This document shows positions 4,856 to 5,018 of a DNA stretch of 5,018 bases, piece after piece. This DNA comes from Flavobacteriales bacterium (lineage in GTDB: Bacteria > Bacteroidota > Bacteroidia > Flavobacteriales > Weeksellaceae), in the NCBI GenBank assembly GCA_900770875.1, contig CAAGLV010000115.1, positions 1 to 5,018 of the forward strand, written 5' to 3'. Every line of letters begins with the position of its first letter. The first letter of the stretch is position 1. Position numbers and translations under genes: made by a program. The notes beneath the pieces are model-generated. The model was given only the letters and a program-made list of their open reading frames with translations. It was not told where the DNA came from and ran no database searches.

Positions 4856-5018
4856 TTATAAAATCATTAAAGCTCCAACTGTGTTATGAGTTGTTTCATC
4901 AACTAAGATTGCATTACCTGTTTTATTATTTTCAGTAAATACATCATAAACGATTGGTTGATTAGCTTGAATTTGAATTTGAGCAATATCATTTAAACCA
5001 ATTTGATCGGCAGCTACA
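4856..5018 (-). CDS. cysN: Sulfate adenylyltransferase subunit 1 (CysN), C-terminal 53 residues, partial
   Basis: Only the last 53 codons and stop are inside the window; the gene runs off the right edge, so its start, GTPase domain and any fused CysC kinase domain cannot be seen. The tail reads LNDIAQIQIQ, then QPIVYDVF, then TGNAILVDETTHNTVGALMI before the stop. It is the final beta-barrel of the EF-Tu-like CysN family, which typically ends TGsFILID..TNnTVGAGMI. With CysD, CysN couples GTP hydrolysis to formation of adenosine 5'-phosphosulfate from sulfate and ATP in the cytoplasm. Because the protein ends right after this barrel, it is not a CysN-CysC fusion with the kinase at the C-terminus. 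It is the upstream member of the unit that continues into the DUF2490 and TSUP genes. Confidence 0.88.
   Translation of the reverse strand, partial: VAADQIGLNDIAQIQIQANQPIVYDVFTENNKTGNAILVDETTHNTVGALMIL

Overview
The window is very AT-rich. All genes except one lie on the minus strand, none has a convincing Shine-Dalgarno sequence, and several are preceded by TTG / TAnnTTTG-type promoter elements. This, together with the protein families present (a DUF2490 outer-membrane protein and a Bacteroidetes-style CysN tail), points to a chromosome of the Flavobacteriia (Bacteroidota). I cannot name the genus.

Layout from left to right: an AT-only intergenic end with a 30-bp near-palindrome (33-62) and a strong hairpin terminator (61-88); a HAD-superfamily subclass I phosphatase or phosphoglucomutase-like gene (91-747, minus); a terminator (788-815); an unrecognised protein with extreme charge segregation (822-1778, minus), whose acidic middle carries three degenerate repeats and whose tail is a poly-lysine tract; a 253-bp divergent intergenic region holding two promoters, one of which sits inside a 32-bp inverted repeat; an unrecognised plus-strand gene (2032-2778); a bidirectional terminator between convergent genes (2778-2815); a TauE/SafE (TSUP) permease with an added N-terminal soluble domain (2837-4003, minus); a DUF2490 outer-membrane protein (4007-4789, minus); and the last 53 codons of cysN, the GTPase subunit of sulfate adenylyltransferase (4856 to the window edge, minus).

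The right third appears to be the 3' end of a sulfate-assimilation operon read cysN -> DUF2490 -> TSUP. CysN, with CysD, activates sulfate to adenosine 5'-phosphosulfate. The TSUP protein is the likely inner-membrane sulfur-oxyanion carrier, and the DUF2490 protein is a predicted outer-membrane barrel of unknown role in the same unit. The left two thirds are single-gene transcription units separated by clear hairpin terminators, with no evident link to sulfur metabolism. Nothing seen is a mobile element, CRISPR array or RNA gene. The least explained objects are the charge-segregated protein and the palindromic promoter of the lone plus-strand gene.
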